From JADLFV01 sp964471555 (GTDB lineage Bacteria; Planctomycetota; Phycisphaerae; Phycisphaerales; Phycisphaeraceae), in assembly GCA_964471555.1 (NCBI GenBank), contig CAYYGM010000004.1:1-64000 (forward strand): DNA of 64,000 nt, written 5' to 3'. A program made the translations under genes and the position numbers. Positions 40,332 through 48,994 of the stretch are shown piece by piece. Positions within the stretch are counted from its first letter, which is position 1; each line of letters opens with the position of its first letter. A model generated the notes under the pieces. The model was not told where the DNA came from and searched no databases. It saw nothing but the letters and a program-made list of their open reading frames with translations.

Positions 40332-41029
40332 CGCTCAGACCCCGCCACTGCCGGATCGGTCAGGCCCAACTGCTCGAACGCGCGCCGGCGAAGCAGGCAA
40401 CTATCGCATCGTCCGCACCCACGACCCCCGGAAGCTGGATCGGGATCATAGCAACTGTGGGTCAAGGCGTAATCCACGCCCAGTTCCAGGCCGCGCTGGA
40501 TGATCTGTACCTTGGACAGATCGATCAGCGGGGCGTGAATGGTGAGCTTGCGGCCGGTTTCGACGGCAGCGCGGGTGGCGAGGTTGGCCATGTTCTGGAA
40601 GGCCTCGATGTACTGCGGGCGACAGTCGGGATAGCCGCTGTAGTCCAATGCGTTGACGCCGATGAATACGTCGGCCGCGTCAATGACTTCGGCGAAGGCC
40701 AGCGCGTAGGAGAGAAAAATCGTGTTGCGGGCCGGTACGTAGGTGATAGGGATGCCGTGGGACATGGCAGATGGATCGCGATCCTTGGGCACGGCAATGT
40801 CGTCGGTCAGCGCGCTGTGGCCGAAGGCTCGCAGGTCCAGCTTGACGAAGCGATGCTCGACGACGCCCAGTTGTGCTGCGACGCGGCGGGCGGCTTGCAG
40901 TTCGATGCTGTGCCGCTGGCCGTAGTCGAAGCTGAGGGCGTGACAGGCGAAGCCTTCGTGTCGGGCGATGGCCAGCGTGGTGGCCGAGTCGAGGCCGCCG
41001 GACAGGAGGATGACAGCGGGAGGGAGCAT
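40328..41029 (-). CDS. queC: 7-cyano-7-deazaguanine synthase
   Basis: QueC converts 7-carboxy-7-deazaguanine to preQ0 with ATP and ammonia, in queuosine tRNA modification. The 233-residue protein has the PP-loop ILLSGGLDSATTLAIA (about 7-22), YGQRHSIEL, and the C-terminal zinc motif CYDPDPASGGRGCGRCDSC with four Cys (about 198-216). Length is normal. It precedes an MFS transporter gene with overlap. Other queuosine genes are not in the window. Confidence 0.96.
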   Translation of the reverse strand: MLPPAVILLSGGLDSATTLAIARHEGFACHALSFDYGQRHSIELQAARRVAAQLGVVEHRFVKLDLRAFGHSALTDDIAVPKDRDPSAMSHGIPITYVPARNTIFLSYALAFAEVIDAADVFIGVNALDYSGYPDCRPQYIEAFQNMANLATRAAVETGRKLTIHAPLIDLSKVQIIQRGLELGVDYALTHSCYDPDPASGGRGCGRCDSCLLRRRAFEQLGLTDPAVAGSER

Positions 41030-41109
41030 GGATGATCTATGATGGATGACGGATGGATAACCTCTTGCAAACCATCCATCATAGATTATCCATCATCCAT
41101 CATCCATCA
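41030..41109. repeat. Hairpin of ATGGATG words, holding a stop codon
   Basis: Arms at about 41030-41061 and 41072-41109 are built of ATGGATG/ATGATGG words in opposite sense, with a spacer of about 11 nt. The right arm includes the last codons and stop of the RDD protein gene; the left arm touches the queC start codon. Confidence 0.8.
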
Positions 41110-42776
41110 GACATCTTTTTCTTCATCACCACCACGGTCTTGGCTGCCAGATCGCCCAGGCGCTCGCGGGTCGGTGACAACACCGGCAGCACCAGCAGCC
41201 AGGGCGTGATCAGGTCGAAGGCCTTGAGCAGATTGCGCAGCAGCAGTTGCCCCGTGTTGGGGCGTGAGCCATCGCGGCGAGCGACGCGCAGACCCATGAT
41301 GCGCTTGCCCAGCGTGGTGGCGGTCAGCAGTTCACTCACCGTCACGTGGAATAGAAACAGCACCATGACCGAGACCGCGGGCAGGATGTGGGCCGGGTCG
41401 GTCTGCACGCCGGGCCAGCGTTGGCGCAGTTGGGCCGGGTCCATGTCGAAGTACGCCATCACCACGACGGCCGGCAGGCCGATGTCGATCAATCCCGCCA
41501 GGGCCCGCCGCCACAATTCAGCCACCTGCGTCTGCTCGTCCAGCTTGATCTGCGCCCCCTGCGGCTCGCGCTGCCACAGCACCAGCAGCAACAGCAGCGA
41601 CATCACCACCACAGCCACGGTCACCGTCTGCATGGTGCGTCCGCGGGCAGCCTGCTGATCGGGCGTGAGCGGCGTCGGTTCACGAACGACCTGCCCGTTC
41701 AGGTCCATCATGGACCAGCGCAGCGGCGGCTTGGCATCGACCAGGCTGTTATCCAGCAGCACCGCCAGGTCGCCCACCGAAAGCAATGCCCAATCCACGC
41801 CGGCCGCGATGTCGGTCCACTGCCCGATGCGTATCACGTTGCCCCGGCGCAGGATCGACAGCTCGATGGTCGCCTTGTCACCCTGCTGAGCCAGGGCCAG
41901 TTGCCCATCGACCACCGCCACTTCCCATCGCCGCGAGTTGCGCAGTTCGTAGTCGCTGCGTTGCCAGCCGTCCTTGTCGTTCCAGATGTAAACCACCAGC
42001 GTGCGCCGCGGCGCTTCTTCGCCGGTCTGGGCCAGCAGCAGCGGGCGATCGGAGCGGCCGGGATCGACCAGCAGTGCGCTGCGCGGTGCGTTGGTCGGCC
42101 AGTCCTGCGGCATCGCGACAGCTTCCCAGCCGCGCGAGGTCATGCGCAGCAGACGATCCGCCACCGTCGTGCCGTCGTCGGGAACGGGCGTCTTGACTTC
42201 GTCGGGCTTGGCCTCCGGCGTCTGCGGCGTCGCATCTTCCATCACCAGTCCGGGCGGCAGATCGATCGACAGGTTGCGCTCGATCTGCTGCGGCGTCGGC
42301 TCCACAGGCTCGGCTGGTTGCGGCTGCGCGTCGGCGCGCGGCTGGTCGAGGGCGTCGAGAGCCTGCTGCGTGGCGACGCTGACCAGCGCCCACGGTCCGG
42401 CGGAGTCGGCTGCCAGTGCCCGCAATCGGGTGTCGGGCGGCAGACTGCGACCGATGCCCACGCTGTAGAGCCACGGACTGGGCGGCTCACCGGTCACCGC
42501 CCGCAGCACCTGCACGCTGTTGTCGCGATAGACCAGCCAGAGCTTGTTGTAGTCAGCCGCGAGTCCCGAACCGCTGAGTTTGCCGCGCAACTCCTTGGCT
42601 TTGCTGAGAATGTTGGAAGCGTCATCAATGTCACGGTGCCAGATGACCACCGGCGAGCCTTCCTTGGGCGCCACGGCAACCCACAGGTGACGACCGTTGG
42701 CCGAGGCGGTGATCGTCTGGGCCACGGCGGCGGGACCGGTGAGCAACAGCAGGCAGGCGAGAACTGCTCTGAACAT
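41100..42776 (-). CDS. Exported RDD-family membrane protein
   Basis: A 558-residue protein with a signal peptide (about 1-19), an extracytoplasmic beta-rich region possibly of propeller type (about 20-370), one hydrophobic segment (about 390-405), and a C-terminal RDD domain (about 425-550) with AELWRRALAGLIDIGLPAVV and TLGKRIMGLRVARRDG. RDD proteins are linked to membrane transport or stress but their role is largely unsettled. The last four residues are encoded in the arm of a hairpin. Confidence 0.82.
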   Translation of the reverse strand: MFRAVLACLLLLTGPAAVAQTITASANGRHLWVAVAPKEGSPVVIWHRDIDDASNILSKAKELRGKLSGSGLAADYNKLWLVYRDNSVQVLRAVTGEPPSPWLYSVGIGRSLPPDTRLRALAADSAGPWALVSVATQQALDALDQPRADAQPQPAEPVEPTPQQIERNLSIDLPPGLVMEDATPQTPEAKPDEVKTPVPDDGTTVADRLLRMTSRGWEAVAMPQDWPTNAPRSALLVDPGRSDRPLLLAQTGEEAPRRTLVVYIWNDKDGWQRSDYELRNSRRWEVAVVDGQLALAQQGDKATIELSILRRGNVIRIGQWTDIAAGVDWALLSVGDLAVLLDNSLVDAKPPLRWSMMDLNGQVVREPTPLTPDQQAARGRTMQTVTVAVVVMSLLLLLVLWQREPQGAQIKLDEQTQVAELWRRALAGLIDIGLPAVVVMAYFDMDPAQLRQRWPGVQTDPAHILPAVSVMVLFLFHVTVSELLTATTLGKRIMGLRVARRDGSRPNTGQLLLRNLLKAFDLITPWLLVLPVLSPTRERLGDLAAKTVVVMKKKMSDG

Positions 42777-42838
42777 GACGGCAGGTTATCAGGATTTGGC
42801 TGTTTGGTGGTTCTGTGGCTGAAAGCGTGGGTTGAGGC

Positions 42839-42860
42839 CCGGCGAGACGTAGCTCGCCGG
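42839..42860. repeat. CCGGCGAG/CTCGCCGG palindrome
   Basis: A perfect 8-bp inverted repeat with an ACGTAG loop. It is the cleanest member of the family at 3447-3590. Confidence 0.7.
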
Positions 42861-42921
42861 CTATGGGCGGGTTGCAACTTCGGGCGACCGTTGGGACATC
42901 AATTGAATATACTTGCATCCC

Positions 42922-43830
42922 ATGCTGCGTTACCGATTGATCTATGGCCCGCTGATGATCGTGGGCTTTCTGCTGCTGCTGCTGGCAGACGAGCAACTGG
43001 GGCGGATCGAATTGCCGTGGCCTTGGTACGAACAGGTGACGGGCCGGACCGATCTGCCGCAGGGTCTGCTGATGCTGGCGATGTTCCTGTTGATGATCGT
43101 GCTGGCGGCCCGCGAGCTTTGTCGGATGTTCCATGCCGAACATGTGCAGGCCAGCCCGACTCTGGTGGCCGTTTCGGCTGTGCTGGGTTGTGTGTTGATG
43201 TACATGCTGCCGATGCGGTGGAAGCCGACCACGACCATGGCGGTGTACGCCTCGTTCATGGTGGGACTGTTTCTGCTGTCGCTGATCAAGCATTCGTGGG
43301 CGGCCCATCGCACGGACGGCGCGGTGACCGTGGCGGCGGTGACCATGTTCGCGCTGATTTATCTGGGCACGCTGCCGGGCTTCTACCTGGCGATCCGCCG
43401 CTGGCACTCGGCGTGGCTGATCGCGGCCATCATCCTGGTGACCAAAAGCTGCGACATCGGGGCCTACTTCACCGGCAGCGCCATCGGCAAACGCAAGCTC
43501 ATCCCCTGGCTGAGCCCGGGTAAAACGTGGGAAGGGTTGATCGGCGGCGTGCTGTTTTCGGGTCTGGTGGCGGCCGTTATCTGTGCCCTGACCAACGCGG
43601 TGGATCGCACGCATTATCCGCTGTGGTACGTGGGCGTATGCGGCCTGCTGATCGGAGCGTTCGGACAGTTCGGCGATCTGGTGGCGTCGCTGTTCAAGCG
43701 CGATGCCGGCATCAAGGACTCCGGCAGCAGCATCCCGGGCTTCGGCGGCGTCATCGACGTGATCGACTCGCCCATCGTGGTGGCGCCGCTGGCTTACTGG
43801 CTGGTGCGCATCGGGGAACTGCTCAACTGA
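42922..43830 (+). CDS. cdsA: Phosphatidate cytidylyltransferase
   Basis: CdsA makes CDP-diacylglycerol from CTP and phosphatidic acid at the inner membrane. The 302-residue protein has about eight hydrophobic segments and the C-terminal signature SLFKRDAGIKDSGSSIPGFG with GGVIDVIDS (about 254-283), where the metal-binding Asp residues lie. SPGKTWEGLIGG (about 201-212) is also characteristic. ATG at 42922 is used. Confidence 0.94.
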   Translation: MLRYRLIYGPLMIVGFLLLLLADEQLGRIELPWPWYEQVTGRTDLPQGLLMLAMFLLMIVLAARELCRMFHAEHVQASPTLVAVSAVLGCVLMYMLPMRWKPTTTMAVYASFMVGLFLLSLIKHSWAAHRTDGAVTVAAVTMFALIYLGTLPGFYLAIRRWHSAWLIAAIILVTKSCDIGAYFTGSAIGKRKLIPWLSPGKTWEGLIGGVLFSGLVAAVICALTNAVDRTHYPLWYVGVCGLLIGAFGQFGDLVASLFKRDAGIKDSGSSIPGFGGVIDVIDSPIVVAPLAYWLVRIGELLN

Positions 43831-43838
43831 AGTTGAGC

Positions 43839-43905
43839 AAAAATCGAATGACGAAATTCGAATGACGAAAACACGGAACATCTGTTATTCGTCATTCGAA
43901 TTTTT
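43839..43905. repeat. Hairpin of AATGACGAA words between convergent genes
   Basis: The left arm (43839-43870) has ATCGAATGACGAA twice after an A tract; the right arm (43886-43905) has TTCGTCATTCGAA followed by a T tract. Spacer 15 nt. The A-stem-T form in both directions suits a bidirectional terminator for cdsA and its convergent neighbour. Confidence 0.82.
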
Positions 43906-45808
43906 ACCTGAGCTTGTCCAGCGTCTCCTGCAGATCGGTGACCGCCAGCAGACTCATGGCGGTGGCGTCGAGCGTGAGACGGTTGTCCCACAGGGCCAGG
44001 CGGATGCCGCCGAGGGTTTCCTGCGGGCTGCGCACGTAGTAGCAGCCGGCCATATCGAATTGAAGCTGGCGTAGGAAGCGGGCTGACAGGGCGGCGCTGA
44101 GCAGCCAGCCCATTTCATCGTGGCCGCGGATCTCGGGGTGGCGGGTGGCGATGGACAGGAAGCTGAGCAGCGGGGCGGTGGTCCAGTTGGGGTTGGGCGG
44201 ACTGTCGATGGGGCCGCTGTTCAACTCGAAGCCGCCGATCACATCATCGGGTCCGACGCGCGGCGAATCGACCACCTGCTGGCCCAGCAGCTTGTGCGCC
44301 AGTTGGCCCAGCGCGGTATCGCGCTGCTGCTTCTGCTTGATGTGAGCATCATCGTCCGCGAGAAGTTCGCCCACACGATCCTGGGTGAAAGCCAGCCAGG
44401 GCAGGGCGTTGATGTTGGGATTGCCCTGGGTCTGATTCCACAGTTGATCCAGGGCATGGCGGAGCGGATCGACCAGGTCGCTGCGCCGGGTCTGTGCGTA
44501 GGCGGCTGCGAGGGCTGCGACGGACAGGGCCTGCACCGAATCGTTGACGGCGCGGGCCTTGGCGTCGGTGGCGTTATGGAACGAGCCGTCGTCCTGCAGC
44601 AGTCCGAGCAGACGTTCGATCATGCGATCGCGCACGTCGGTGTGGCGTGGGGGCACGGAGTTGTCGATCACCGTCAGCATGATCAGGGAGCAAGTGGCCG
44701 GGGTCGTCGCCAGCGAACCATCCGCCACCGATTGTTCCAGGCGCACGGCCAGATTCTGGGCCTGACGATTCATCTCCGCCAGCATGTGGTCATCCGGGCG
44801 CAGTTGCCGCTCATGGCGTACGTAACGGGTCAGGGCATAGGCGGCCAGCAAGGCCTGGTTGGGCTCAGCCAGTTGCGGGTCGTAGCGTCCGCTGCTGGGG
44901 TGATACGTGCCGCGCACTTCGCCGTCGGAGGTGAATAGCTGCTGCAGATGGGTGGCCATGGTCAGGGCCAGGTCTTTGAGCGCCTGTTCGTTGAGCGCCT
45001 GGGGCGGCTGCAGCATGTTGCCGCGCACCAGTTGCATGTACGAAGCGCCCTGGACCGGCGGCACGACATGATAGACCTCGAAGCGCCACAGCTTCAGCCC
45101 CTTGGGTCGCCCCAACGTGCGGGCGTCCAGCGGCGGCCGTCCCAGTTGGGACGCCAGTTGCACAAGCTGACTGGCAGGGGTGGTGTTCTCCGCCAGGGCG
45201 TTGCCCGGCCAGATGGTGGCGCGGCGGCCGTGGTCGTCCTCAGCCAGCAGGCCGTGATAATCGGGCGCGAAGCGTGAGTACACACGCTGCGGTGAGTCGG
45301 TCGGTGACAGGCGGATCGGCTCGACGTTGTAAGCCAGTTGCACATCCACGCTGACGCGACCGGCCACGTCCTTAATCGAAAGTTTGGGCGGCGCTGCGAT
45401 GGATCGGCCCTCGATCACCATGCGCAGGTTGTTGTCCAGCAGGCTGTGCTGCAAAGACTCGAAGGCTGTGCCGGCTGCTCGCTGCACCATGGCGGTCAGG
45501 TCCGTGGGCTGATCGACGGTGCCCAGATCGTCACGCAGCACATCGCCTTTGCCAACCATGATGCCCGAGCTGCGCAGCGTGACGCACACCCCCACCAGCC
45601 CGCGCACGGGGACCGCCTTGTCTTTCAACTGATCCGGTGACGGGATCTTGCCGTCGGCCAGCCACAGCTCCACCATCAGCGACGCCTGCTCAGCGTTGGA
45701 CCCGTCCAGCAGGGGGGCGATGATCGGCTGGTCAGCGACGGCGGCGGTCAGCGCGCCCAGCAGCAGCATGATGCCCGCGATGCACAGCGTGTTGCCTTTT
45801 CGCCACAT
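43904..45808 (-). CDS. Exported protein with alpha/alpha-toroid-like region, function unknown
   Basis: A 634-residue protein from Met at 45808. A signal peptide (hydrophobic about 8-25, cleavage near AVADQP) is followed by a beta-rich part (about 30-260), and then helical pairs (about 290-630) such as EPNQALLAAYALTRYV, MIERLLGLLQDDGSF and NDSVQALSVAALAAAY. The recurring LLxDDGSF-like turns suggest a prenyltransferase/terpene-cyclase-type toroid, as in squalene-hopene cyclase repeats, but no catalytic DxDD is seen. I do not recognise the family. It is convergent with cdsA across a hairpin. Confidence 0.75.
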   Translation of the reverse strand: MWRKGNTLCIAGIMLLLGALTAAVADQPIIAPLLDGSNAEQASLMVELWLADGKIPSPDQLKDKAVPVRGLVGVCVTLRSSGIMVGKGDVLRDDLGTVDQPTDLTAMVQRAAGTAFESLQHSLLDNNLRMVIEGRSIAAPPKLSIKDVAGRVSVDVQLAYNVEPIRLSPTDSPQRVYSRFAPDYHGLLAEDDHGRRATIWPGNALAENTTPASQLVQLASQLGRPPLDARTLGRPKGLKLWRFEVYHVVPPVQGASYMQLVRGNMLQPPQALNEQALKDLALTMATHLQQLFTSDGEVRGTYHPSSGRYDPQLAEPNQALLAAYALTRYVRHERQLRPDDHMLAEMNRQAQNLAVRLEQSVADGSLATTPATCSLIMLTVIDNSVPPRHTDVRDRMIERLLGLLQDDGSFHNATDAKARAVNDSVQALSVAALAAAYAQTRRSDLVDPLRHALDQLWNQTQGNPNINALPWLAFTQDRVGELLADDDAHIKQKQQRDTALGQLAHKLLGQQVVDSPRVGPDDVIGGFELNSGPIDSPPNPNWTTAPLLSFLSIATRHPEIRGHDEMGWLLSAALSARFLRQLQFDMAGCYYVRSPQETLGGIRLALWDNRLTLDATAMSLLAVTDLQETLDKLR

Positions 45809-45949
45809 GCGGTACGACCTCCACGGTCGGCAAAAGAGGGTGGTGCTTTGTAAGCCGTTTAGTTTACAGGATTTGCGGCAGCAAGCCAAACCCCACCGCC
45901 TCTGGCACCGCCCTTGAACATTCCCTGGCAGACCCAACCGAGGTGCGCT
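45809..45949. other. Intergenic region, divergent
   Basis: I see no gene. It serves as the upstream region of the exported protein (minus) and of a tiny transcript (plus). TATGCT at 45949-45954 is a weak -10 candidate. Confidence 0.4.
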
Positions 45950-46048
45950 ATGCTTGCCCTGCTCAATTTCGATCTGATGCAAAGCCGAATGACGCGGCGC
46001 AAGAAGATCGTGCTGCTGGCGCTGCTGACCTTCCTGGCGCTGTGCTAG
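45950..46048 (+). CDS. Possible 32-residue hydrophobic peptide
   Basis: A frame from ATG at 45950 to TAG at 46046 gives 32 residues; a second in-frame ATG at 45989 gives a 19-residue basic-hydrophobic peptide (MTRRKKIVLLALLTFLALC). It resembles a bare signal peptide or a lipoprotein cut off at its lipobox Cys. An intrinsic terminator follows 28 nt later. It may be a small membrane peptide, a decayed lipoprotein gene or chance. Confidence 0.35.
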   Translation: MLALLNFDLMQSRMTRRKKIVLLALLTFLALC

Positions 46049-46076
46049 GCCAAATCAAAACGATTCCCTCTCATGG

Positions 46077-46107
46077 ACCCATGCCACCACACGGCGTGGG
46101 TTTTTTT
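46077..46107 (+). terminator. Intrinsic terminator
   Basis: ACCCATGCC pairs with GGCGTGGGT (one wobble) around ACCACAC and is followed by a run of T. It points to a short plus-strand transcript upstream, in a place where no large plus-strand gene exists. Confidence 0.75.
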
Positions 46108-46138
46108 ATCTACGTATGTCACCCGATTGCAGGTCTGC

Positions 46139-47098
46139 TCATTTGAGCGAGGGATCCAGCTTTTTGACCAGCTCGACCAGTTCGCTGACGTGATCGGCTG
46201 ACGCCTTCATCAGGGCGGATTCAGCTTCGTTCAACTCGATCGGGATGATCTTCTCCACGCCGCCGGCTCCCAGCACCACGGGCACGCCCACGAACAAACC
46301 GTTGATGCCGAACTGACCGTCGCAGTAGGCGGCACAGGGCAGGATGCGCTTCTTGTCCTTGATGATCGCTTCGACCATCTGCACGGTGCCGGAAGCGGGA
46401 GCGAGGTAGCCGCTGGTGCCCATCTTCTTGACGATCTCGCCGCCGCCGGCCTTGGCGCGTTCGACAATTTCGTTGAGGCGAGCTTCGCTGATGAACTGTG
46501 TGACGGGGATGCCGCAGATGTTGGTGTAGCGCGGCAGGGGCACCATGGTGTCGCCGTGGCCGCCCAGCAGCAGGGCGTTGATGTCCTCAACACTGAAGCC
46601 GGTCTCCATGGCGATGAAGGTCTTGAATCGCGCCACGTCGAGACAGCCGGCCTGCCCAATGATCTTGTTGGTGGCAAAGCCAGTGGCCTTCCAGGCGGTG
46701 TACACCATCGCGTCCAGCGGATTGGACACGACGATCACCACAGCCGCGGGGGCGTGCTTCTTGATGTTCTCACTGACCGCTTTGACGATCTTGACGTTGG
46801 TGCCGATCAGATCATCGCGGCTCATGCCCGGCTTGCGCGGGATGCCGGCCGTGACCACCACCACTTCCGCCCCGGCGATCCTGGAGTAATCATCCGTGGC
46901 GGTGATGTTGGCGTCGAAGCGCTCCATGGGTCCGCACTGAGCCAGGTCCAGCATGCGGCCGTCGACAGGCAGCATGTCGTTGATGCGGATATCGACCGCC
47001 ACGACATCGCCCAGTTCCTTGATGGCACACCACAGGGCCACCGAAGCGCCTACGTTGCCGCCAGCCCCGATCACCGCGATTTTCGCTCGTTTTGGCAT
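46139..47098 (-). CDS. mdh: Malate dehydrogenase (lactate/malate family)
   Basis: An NAD-dependent enzyme of the citrate cycle, 319 residues. The Rossmann motif is IAVIGAGGNVGASVALW (about 6-22); the substrate loop VVVVTAGIPRKPGMSRDDL has the Arg pair (about 83-90) typical of malate rather than lactate use. The catalytic His lies in LLLGGHGDTMVPL (about 178) and NP(L)DAM in the nicotinamide pocket. AAGGA 8 nt before ATG 47098 sets the start; the in-frame ATG at 47116 is less likely. Confidence 0.93.
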   Translation of the reverse strand: MPKRAKIAVIGAGGNVGASVALWCAIKELGDVVAVDIRINDMLPVDGRMLDLAQCGPMERFDANITATDDYSRIAGAEVVVVTAGIPRKPGMSRDDLIGTNVKIVKAVSENIKKHAPAAVVIVVSNPLDAMVYTAWKATGFATNKIIGQAGCLDVARFKTFIAMETGFSVEDINALLLGGHGDTMVPLPRYTNICGIPVTQFISEARLNEIVERAKAGGGEIVKKMGTSGYLAPASGTVQMVEAIIKDKKRILPCAAYCDGQFGINGLFVGVPVVLGAGGVEKIIPIELNEAESALMKASADHVSELVELVKKLDPSLK

Positions 47099-47229
47099 AT
47101 CCGGTTCCTTTTTCATGCAGGTTGACCGGCCATGATAGAGCATTTCCAATTCCGAGCAACGACGGGTCGGGGCGATTGAAATGTCCCTGTGCGGTTGCGA
47201 TCGGCAGGGATCGTGCGTAGGGTTGAATC

Positions 47230-47652
47230 ATGTCGCGTGTGCAGTCTTTTGGCATTATCCCCATCTTCGCCACGGCAGCCGGGCGGCGGTTTCTACTGGT
47301 GCGGCACAATCAGGGCCACTGGGGCTTTCCCAAGGGCAAGCCGGACCAGGATGGCAAAGAGACGCCGCTGCGGACAGCCCGCCGCGAGTTGCAGGAGGAA
47401 ACGGGCATCGAGCAGGTGGCCGTGCAGGAGCAGCCCAGTTTCAGCGAGTCGTACGTGTTTCGTAAGCGTTCGGGCAAACCGGTGAACAAGACGGTGACCT
47501 ACTTCGTGGGCCACGTGGATAGCGACGCGGTGACGATTCGGCCGCAGGAGCTATCGGAATATGCCTGGCTGGATGCGGAAGAAACGCGGAAGCGTTTGAG
47601 CTTCGCGGAGGCCAAAGATTTGTTTGACCGGGTGCTGGCACATCTGGGGTAA
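47230..47652 (+). CDS. Nudix hydrolase (Ap4A hydrolase type)
   Basis: A 140-residue Nudix protein. The catalytic helix is in ETPLRTARRELQEETGIEQV (about 44-63), with the REL-x-EE-x-G core. WGFPKGKPDQDG directly before it matches bis(5'-nucleosyl)-tetraphosphatases, as does TVTYFVG afterwards. It would clear Ap4A or a related dinucleotide. It is divergent from mdh. Confidence 0.9.
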   Translation: MSRVQSFGIIPIFATAAGRRFLLVRHNQGHWGFPKGKPDQDGKETPLRTARRELQEETGIEQVAVQEQPSFSESYVFRKRSGKPVNKTVTYFVGHVDSDAVTIRPQELSEYAWLDAEETRKRLSFAEAKDLFDRVLAHLG

Positions 47653-47991
47653 GCGATTGGAATTTCGGATTTCGGATCTCGAATTTCGGATTCCTGATTT
47701 TCACTTTTCACTTTCCGCATCCACCCACACGTTTCAAACAACTGTCGGCGGCATGATCGCTCTGATTGTGCCGATTATGACGACTGGTGAAGCGGCAACC
47801 TTCTGGAAGAACAGTAAAAGAGCCCAAGCGATTGGCCTGCCGGTTCGATGAATCGTTAGGTCAAACTCGGTGTTGCTGCGTGGGCGCACCGGAACGTCCG
47901 AAGGGCCGATCAAGTGATGCCTGGGATCGGACGATCAAGTTGAAACGTGGTCATGGGATTGTCCAAACTTTTGTCAACAGGAGAACGTCAC
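47653..47991. other. Gene-free stretch upstream of the pilin gene
   Basis: No credible gene. It starts with direct repeats of the words GGATTTC and CGAATTTC (47658-47693) and TTTTCAC (47699-47715), relatives of the hairpin words seen elsewhere but here without a clear opposite arm. The last 100 nt should hold the pilin promoter; no strong consensus was found. Confidence 0.5.
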
Positions 47992-48516
47992 ATGTCGGCA
48001 CAGTTAAGAAAACGGGGTTTCACGCTGGTTGAAATCCTCATCGTCGTGGTGATCCTCGGCATCCTTGCCGCGATCGTCATCCCGCAGTTCACCAACGCGT
48101 CGGAGTCGGCCAAGGCTTCCAGCCTGATCAGCCAGCTCCAGACCATCCGCAGCCAGATCGAGCTGTACCAGGTGCAGCACACCGGTGATTATCCGGCCAC
48201 CACCACGCTGCCCACCGGCGCCACCACCTTCTGGGATCAGATGACCGAAACCAGTGACTCGGACGGCACGGTGCACACCGACGGCACGGGCGACTTCGGT
48301 CCCTATCTGCAGAAGGCCCCCGTCAATCCGTTCACCAATGACAGCGTGGTTGCTACTGATAACAGCGAAAGCTGGAAGTACGACGAGGATACGGGCAAGA
48401 TTCTGGCCGTCATCCCCGCCAACAAGTGGGACCAGCTCTACGAGTTGGGCCTGGGCACCGAAGCTGACGAGGGCGAGGCGGACAACGCAGACGTGGTCAA
48501 GGGCCCGTCCTCATAA
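47992..48516 (+). CDS. gspG: Type II secretion/type IV pilus major pseudopilin, GspG type
   Basis: A 174-residue pilin-like protein. The class III signal is RKRGFTLVEILIVVVILGILAAIVIPQF, in which cleavage follows Gly9 and the Glu at +5 is present. The C-terminal part with DFGPYLQKAPVNPFTND and a Ca-site-like acidic loop fits GspG. AGGAGA 8 nt before ATG 47992 sets the start. A strong terminator follows, so it is transcribed as a single highly expressed gene ahead of the secretion operon. Confidence 0.9.
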   Translation: MSAQLRKRGFTLVEILIVVVILGILAAIVIPQFTNASESAKASSLISQLQTIRSQIELYQVQHTGDYPATTTLPTGATTFWDQMTETSDSDGTVHTDGTGDFGPYLQKAPVNPFTNDSVVATDNSESWKYDEDTGKILAVIPANKWDQLYELGLGTEADEGEADNADVVKGPSS

Positions 48517-48546
48517 TCGCTCGCAGAGCGATACGAACCAAACCCG

Positions 48547-48580
48547 GTTGCCGCGGTCTGATCGCCGCGGCAACTTTTTT
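48547..48580 (+). terminator. Intrinsic terminator after gspG
   Basis: A perfect 10-bp stem GTTGCCGCGG / CCGCGGCAAC with an 8-nt loop and six T following. An additional ATCGCTC-GCA-GAGCGAT hairpin begins at the gspG stop (48516-48532). Confidence 0.88.
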
Positions 48581-48721
48581 GTCCGCACGCAGAAATTATC
48601 GGGCAATCGACAACGCCGGCCGCGATGCAGTTGACCCGGATGAGCCTAAATCGCGCGTCCGATTGCACCGATGAGTTAAGGGATAGAAGGCTTGTACCTG
48701 CATCTGACAGGGAGATTCACC

Positions 48722-48994
48722 ATGCTTAGGCTGCGTTATCTGAACAGTGTGCTCACCGTCATCGCGGTGCTGCTGACGATCAACCTTTACACCCTGTGGA
48801 CGGTGACCCCGGGCGGTGCTGCTTTGTCGCCGTCGCCCAGCATGGCGGCTGAAGGCGGCGTGGTCGATGCCCGCGTGCAGCGCAAGGACATGATTGATCA
48901 ATTGAAGCAGCTCAACAGTGAGTTGTCCGCCATGCACCGCACGCTCAGCAGCGGCAACGTGCGCGTCCAAGTGGAGACCCCCTCCAGCGATTGA
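48722..48994 (+). CDS. Small membrane-anchored protein of the secretion locus
   Basis: A 90-residue protein with one N-terminal membrane segment (about 8-28) and a short periplasmic helix that may coil (about 50-80). It is not recognised. AGGGAG 7 nt before the ATG supports the start. Its stop overlaps the pseudopilin start (TGATG), so it belongs to the secretion operon and may be an assembly or anchoring factor. Confidence 0.75.
   Translation: MLRLRYLNSVLTVIAVLLTINLYTLWTVTPGGAALSPSPSMAAEGGVVDARVQRKDMIDQLKQLNSELSAMHRTLSSGNVRVQVETPSSD

Noticed and set aside
41388..43523. A 711-residue open frame on the plus strand
   Set aside because: It crosses antisense over the RDD gene and runs into the cdsA gene in another frame, with no domain.
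45943..46146. A 67-residue plus-strand frame
   Set aside because: It runs through the intrinsic terminator at 46077-46107 and lacks features; the alternative frame from 45950 is the better candidate.
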